Positions 61,580 through 64,000 of a DNA stretch of 64,000 nt are shown in pieces (position 1 is the stretch's first letter; every line of letters begins with the position of its first letter). Position numbers and translations under genes: made by a program. The notes under the pieces were generated by a model. It made no database searches. It worked only from the letters and a program-made list of their open reading frames with translations, and had not been told where the DNA came from. Source of the DNA: JARRQJ01 sp963810615 (GTDB lineage: Bacteria; Pseudomonadota; Gammaproteobacteria; DRLM01); assembly GCA_963810615.1 (NCBI GenBank), contig CAWEOA010000003.1, forward strand, positions 62,001 to 126,000. The letters are read 5' to 3'.

Positions 61580-62848
61580 ATGCATCGTCGTCTACTTTGC
61601 GTGGCCGTTACGGCCGCGCTCGCCGGACCCGCTTGGTCCGCAGAACCGTCCGTTACCGACCAGCCTTTGCAAACGCTGGAGCAGCGGGTCGACAGCCTGG
61701 AAACCGCTTCCAGCGCCAGCCCACCGGCTTCGGCAGGCAGTTTCAATCCGGCGGTTTCGCTGGTCCTTTCCGGCATCTATACCAATCTCTCCAAGGACCC
61801 GGCCAATTATCGCATCACTGGATTTCCGGTGGCGCCGGGTACGGATGTAGGACCGGGTCAGCGCGGTTTCAGCCTTGCCGAGAGCGAACTGGCCATATAT
61901 GCCAACATCGATCCGTACTTCTACGGCGGGATGAATTACTCCCTGCATGCGGATGATACCGCTTCGGTGGAACAGGCCTTCATCGAAACCATCGCCCTCA
62001 GCAATGGTTTGAGCGTGAAGGCCGGGCGATTCTTTTCCAGCATCGGTTATCTCAACTCCCAACACAGTCACGTCTGGGATTTTGTCGATGCGCCTTTGGT
62101 CTACCAGGCGTTTCTCGGCGGGCAATTCGGCGACGATGCCGTGCAGGTCAAGTGGCTGGCACCCACCGATACTTTCCTTGAGGTGGGCGGCGAACTGGGA
62201 CGCGGTCGTCCCTTTCCCGGCAGCGATCGCGATAAGAACGGCGTGGGCGCCAGTACAGTGTTTGCCCATCTCGGCGGCGATATAGGCCTGAGCAGCAGCT
62301 GGCGGGCGGGTTTGTCAGTGCTGAGCACCGCACCGCAGGATCGGGAATTCGAGGCCGCCGATCTCGGCGGCAATATCGTAACCAACAGTTTCAGTGGTCA
62401 CAGCCGGACGTGGATAGCCGATGCAGTGTGGAAATACGCGCCTAACGGCAATCCGGTCTACACCAATTTCAAGCTGCAAGGCGAATACATGCAGCGCCAC
62501 GAAAACGGTGACGTGACCGACGCCGCCGCGAATATGGCGGCTTACGATGCCAAGCAATCAGGCTGGTATCTGCAGGCCGTCTATCAGTTCATGCCGTACT
62601 GGCGGATCGGGCTGCGTACCGAACGCTTGGATCACGGTTCGGTGGATTACGGCGCGAACAATGCCAGTCTGGCGCGTTACAACTTCAATCCGTCACGCAA
62701 CAGCGCGATGGTGGATTTTTCGCTCAGCGAATTCAGCCGTATCCGTCTGCAGCTCGCCGAAGACAAATCGCGTCAGGACAGTACCGACCATCAGGTATAC
62801 GTGCAATACCTGGTGAATATTGGCGCTCACCCTGCCCATCAATATTGA
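61580..62848 (+). CDS. Outer-membrane barrel protein of the zinc-uptake operon
   Basis: 422 residues from ATG 61580, preceded by GTGGAGGA and followed by a clear signal peptide (cleavage near AWSAEP, about 20); the open frame upstream is an artefact. A short coiled segment (LQTLEQRVDSLETA) precedes a beta-rich body with FNPAVSLVLSGIYTNL and alternating strands, ending in a hydrophobic-aromatic strand and HQY. It lacks a TonB plug domain, so it is more porin-like than receptor-like. Its place before znuA suggests zinc passage across the outer membrane, an inference. Confidence 0.72.
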   Translation: MHRRLLCVAVTAALAGPAWSAEPSVTDQPLQTLEQRVDSLETASSASPPASAGSFNPAVSLVLSGIYTNLSKDPANYRITGFPVAPGTDVGPGQRGFSLAESELAIYANIDPYFYGGMNYSLHADDTASVEQAFIETIALSNGLSVKAGRFFSSIGYLNSQHSHVWDFVDAPLVYQAFLGGQFGDDAVQVKWLAPTDTFLEVGGELGRGRPFPGSDRDKNGVGASTVFAHLGGDIGLSSSWRAGLSVLSTAPQDREFEAADLGGNIVTNSFSGHSRTWIADAVWKYAPNGNPVYTNFKLQGEYMQRHENGDVTDAAANMAAYDAKQSGWYLQAVYQFMPYWRIGLRTERLDHGSVDYGANNASLARYNFNPSRNSAMVDFSLSEFSRIRLQLAEDKSRQDSTDHQVYVQYLVNIGAHPAHQY

Positions 62849-62865
62849 TTTGAGGAGTATCGATT

Positions 62866-63768
62866 ATGAAAAGATTGCTAATAGCCTTGTCGATTATGGC
62901 GAGTGTCGTTCTGAGTCCCTATGTTGCGGCTCTGGATATCTTTGCCTGCGAGCCGGAGTGGGGCGCCCTGGCCCAGGAACTGGGCGGTGACCGCGTCTCG
63001 ATTTATACGGCCACCAACGCCTTTCAGGATCCGCACCAAATCCAGGCCAAGCCCAGCCTGCTGGCCAAGGCGCGCCGCGCTAATCTGGTGGTGTGCACCG
63101 GTTCGGAACTGGAAATCGGTTGGCTGCCGGTGGTGTTGCGCCAATCGGGCAATGATAGCGTGCAGCCGGGCAAGCCCGGTTACTTCGAGGCCGCCAGTTA
63201 CGTGCGCAAGCTCGAGGTGCCGACTCGCCTCGATCGCGCCGACGGCGATATTCATCCGGGTGGTAATCCGCATATACAAACCGATCCGCGCAATATCGCT
63301 TTAGTAGCCACCGCCCTGGCGCAGCGTATGGGCGAAATCGATCCGGCCAACGCGGCCTATTATCAAACGCGCTACGCTGATTTTTCCGCGCGCTGGCAGG
63401 CGGCGCTGAAACGCTGGGATCAAGAGGCGGCACCTTTGCGCGGTGTGGCGATCGTGGTGCATCACAAGGCCTTTGCCTATCTGGAGAACTGGCTGGGCCT
63501 CAAGGAAGTGGCGCAGCTCGAACCTAAACCCGGTGTCGAACCCACCAGCGCTCACCTCGCCGAGGTCCTGGATCAGCTGAAACGGCAACCGGCCAAGATG
63601 GTGGTGCGTGCCGCCTATAATGACGACCGGGCTTCCAATTGGCTGGCGGAGCGCGCCAAGATCCCCGCAGTGATGGTGCCTTTCACCGTTGGCGGAACGG
63701 ACAAGGCCAAGGACTTGTTCGGTCTGTTCGACGATACGGTGCAGCGCCTGTTGGATGCGGCGCGATGA
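62866..63768 (+). CDS. znuA: Zinc ABC transporter periplasmic binding protein (ZnuA-like)
   Basis: 300 residues with a signal peptide (cleavage near VAALD, about 22). Cluster A-I binding-protein features are FACEPEWGALAQELGGDR, DPHQIQAKPSLLAKAR (His ligand), GNPHIQTDPRN (second His), VVHHKAFAYLENWLGL (third His) and the late acidic GVEPTSAHLAEVL. The His-rich loop that many ZnuA proteins have is absent. Metal could also be manganese, but three His ligands favour zinc. The stop overlaps the permease start (ATGA). Confidence 0.9.
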   Translation: MKRLLIALSIMASVVLSPYVAALDIFACEPEWGALAQELGGDRVSIYTATNAFQDPHQIQAKPSLLAKARRANLVVCTGSELEIGWLPVVLRQSGNDSVQPGKPGYFEAASYVRKLEVPTRLDRADGDIHPGGNPHIQTDPRNIALVATALAQRMGEIDPANAAYYQTRYADFSARWQAALKRWDQEAAPLRGVAIVVHHKAFAYLENWLGLKEVAQLEPKPGVEPTSAHLAEVLDQLKRQPAKMVVRAAYNDDRASNWLAERAKIPAVMVPFTVGGTDKAKDLFGLFDDTVQRLLDAAR

Positions 63769-64000
63769 ACTGGGAAGGATTTGATCTCAGCATCCTCGGG
63801 CCCGCGTTTTGCGCGGGCCTGCTGGTGTTGTCTACCCATGTTCCCATGGGCCGGCAGGTTCTGGCCCGCGGTATCGTGTTCATCGATCTCGCTATCGCTC
63901 AGATAGCTGGTCTGGGGGTCATCGCCGCGGATGCATTGGGTTGGGAGCCACAAGGCTATGCGGTGCAGGTCGCGGCGGTCAGCTCCGCACTGCTGGGTGC
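63765..64000 (+). CDS. znuB: Metal ABC transporter permease (ZnuB-like), N-terminal part
   Basis: ATG overlaps the znuA stop. 78 residues are visible before the window ends, with two to three membrane segments (ILGPAFCAGLLVLSTHVPMG, IDLAIAQIAGLGVIA), typical of the ABC-3 family permease. The ATPase gene should follow outside the window, unless it lies elsewhere. Confidence 0.85.
   Translation, partial: MNWEGFDLSILGPAFCAGLLVLSTHVPMGRQVLARGIVFIDLAIAQIAGLGVIAADALGWEPQGYAVQVAAVSSALLG

Overview
The window reads as a chromosomal stretch of a motile, polarly flagellated gammaproteobacterium. The evidence is a Pseudomonas/Vibrio-like flagellar gene order with the FleQ/FleSR regulators, an AccA/TilS/RecJ/DnaE neighbourhood, and class-typical zinc uptake genes. 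The genus cannot be fixed from sequence alone; a Chromatiales-like relative is a guess. Metabolic parts look more GC-rich than the flagellar block and than several AT-rich intergenic stretches (by eye, not computed).

Layout. 1-3342: on the minus strand, the N-terminal 621 codons of an AddA-like UvrD/RecB-family helicase running off the left edge, tRNA-Arg(CCT), an orphan outer-membrane barrel protein, a terminator and tRNA-Ala(CGC). 3457-35922: a 32-kb flagellar cluster, flgNMA (minus), then cheV-cheR-flgBCDEFGHIJKL-fliC-flaG-fliD-fliS-fliT-like-PilZ-like-fleQ-fleS-fleR-fliEFGHIJK (plus). I find sigma-54 -24/-12 elements before flgA, flgB, flgJ, fliD, fleS and fliK, a good sigma-28 element before fliC and weaker ones before cheV and flgM. 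This fits a FleQ/RpoN to FleSR/RpoN to FliA/FlgM hierarchy. fliLMNOPQR and flhBA do not follow fliK. 36077-38894 (minus): a phosphofructokinase with an altered nucleotide loop, a small membrane protein with twin palindromes upstream, and a MOSC-domain protein.

38991-46310 (minus) is the most interesting region. A type III glutamine synthetase (GlnT), a creatininase-family amidohydrolase and a TauABC/urea-carboxylase-region-type ABC transporter form one unit; a xylose-isomerase-like TIM barrel and a fatty-acid desaturase form a second unit just upstream. Each unit has its own sigma-54 promoter, and the ABC unit also has an NtrC-like site about 110 bp upstream of its start. I infer a nitrogen-limitation-induced system that imports and breaks down an unidentified N-compound.

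46672-52012 is accessory-looking: a DUF4389 membrane protein, a leader with four hairpins before a 1173-residue secreted NHL/PKD/CARDB protein, a strong terminator, a short ORF embedded in mutually exclusive hairpins, and gene remnants. 52175-61069 (plus) holds housekeeping genes dnaE, accA, tilS, a COG4255-like gene and recJ, with a nine-copy heptanucleotide repeat before accA. 61175-64000 (plus) is a zinc-uptake operon (zinc chaperone-like protein, outer-membrane protein, ZnuA, start of ZnuB) running off the right edge. REP-like palindromes are scattered at three sites.
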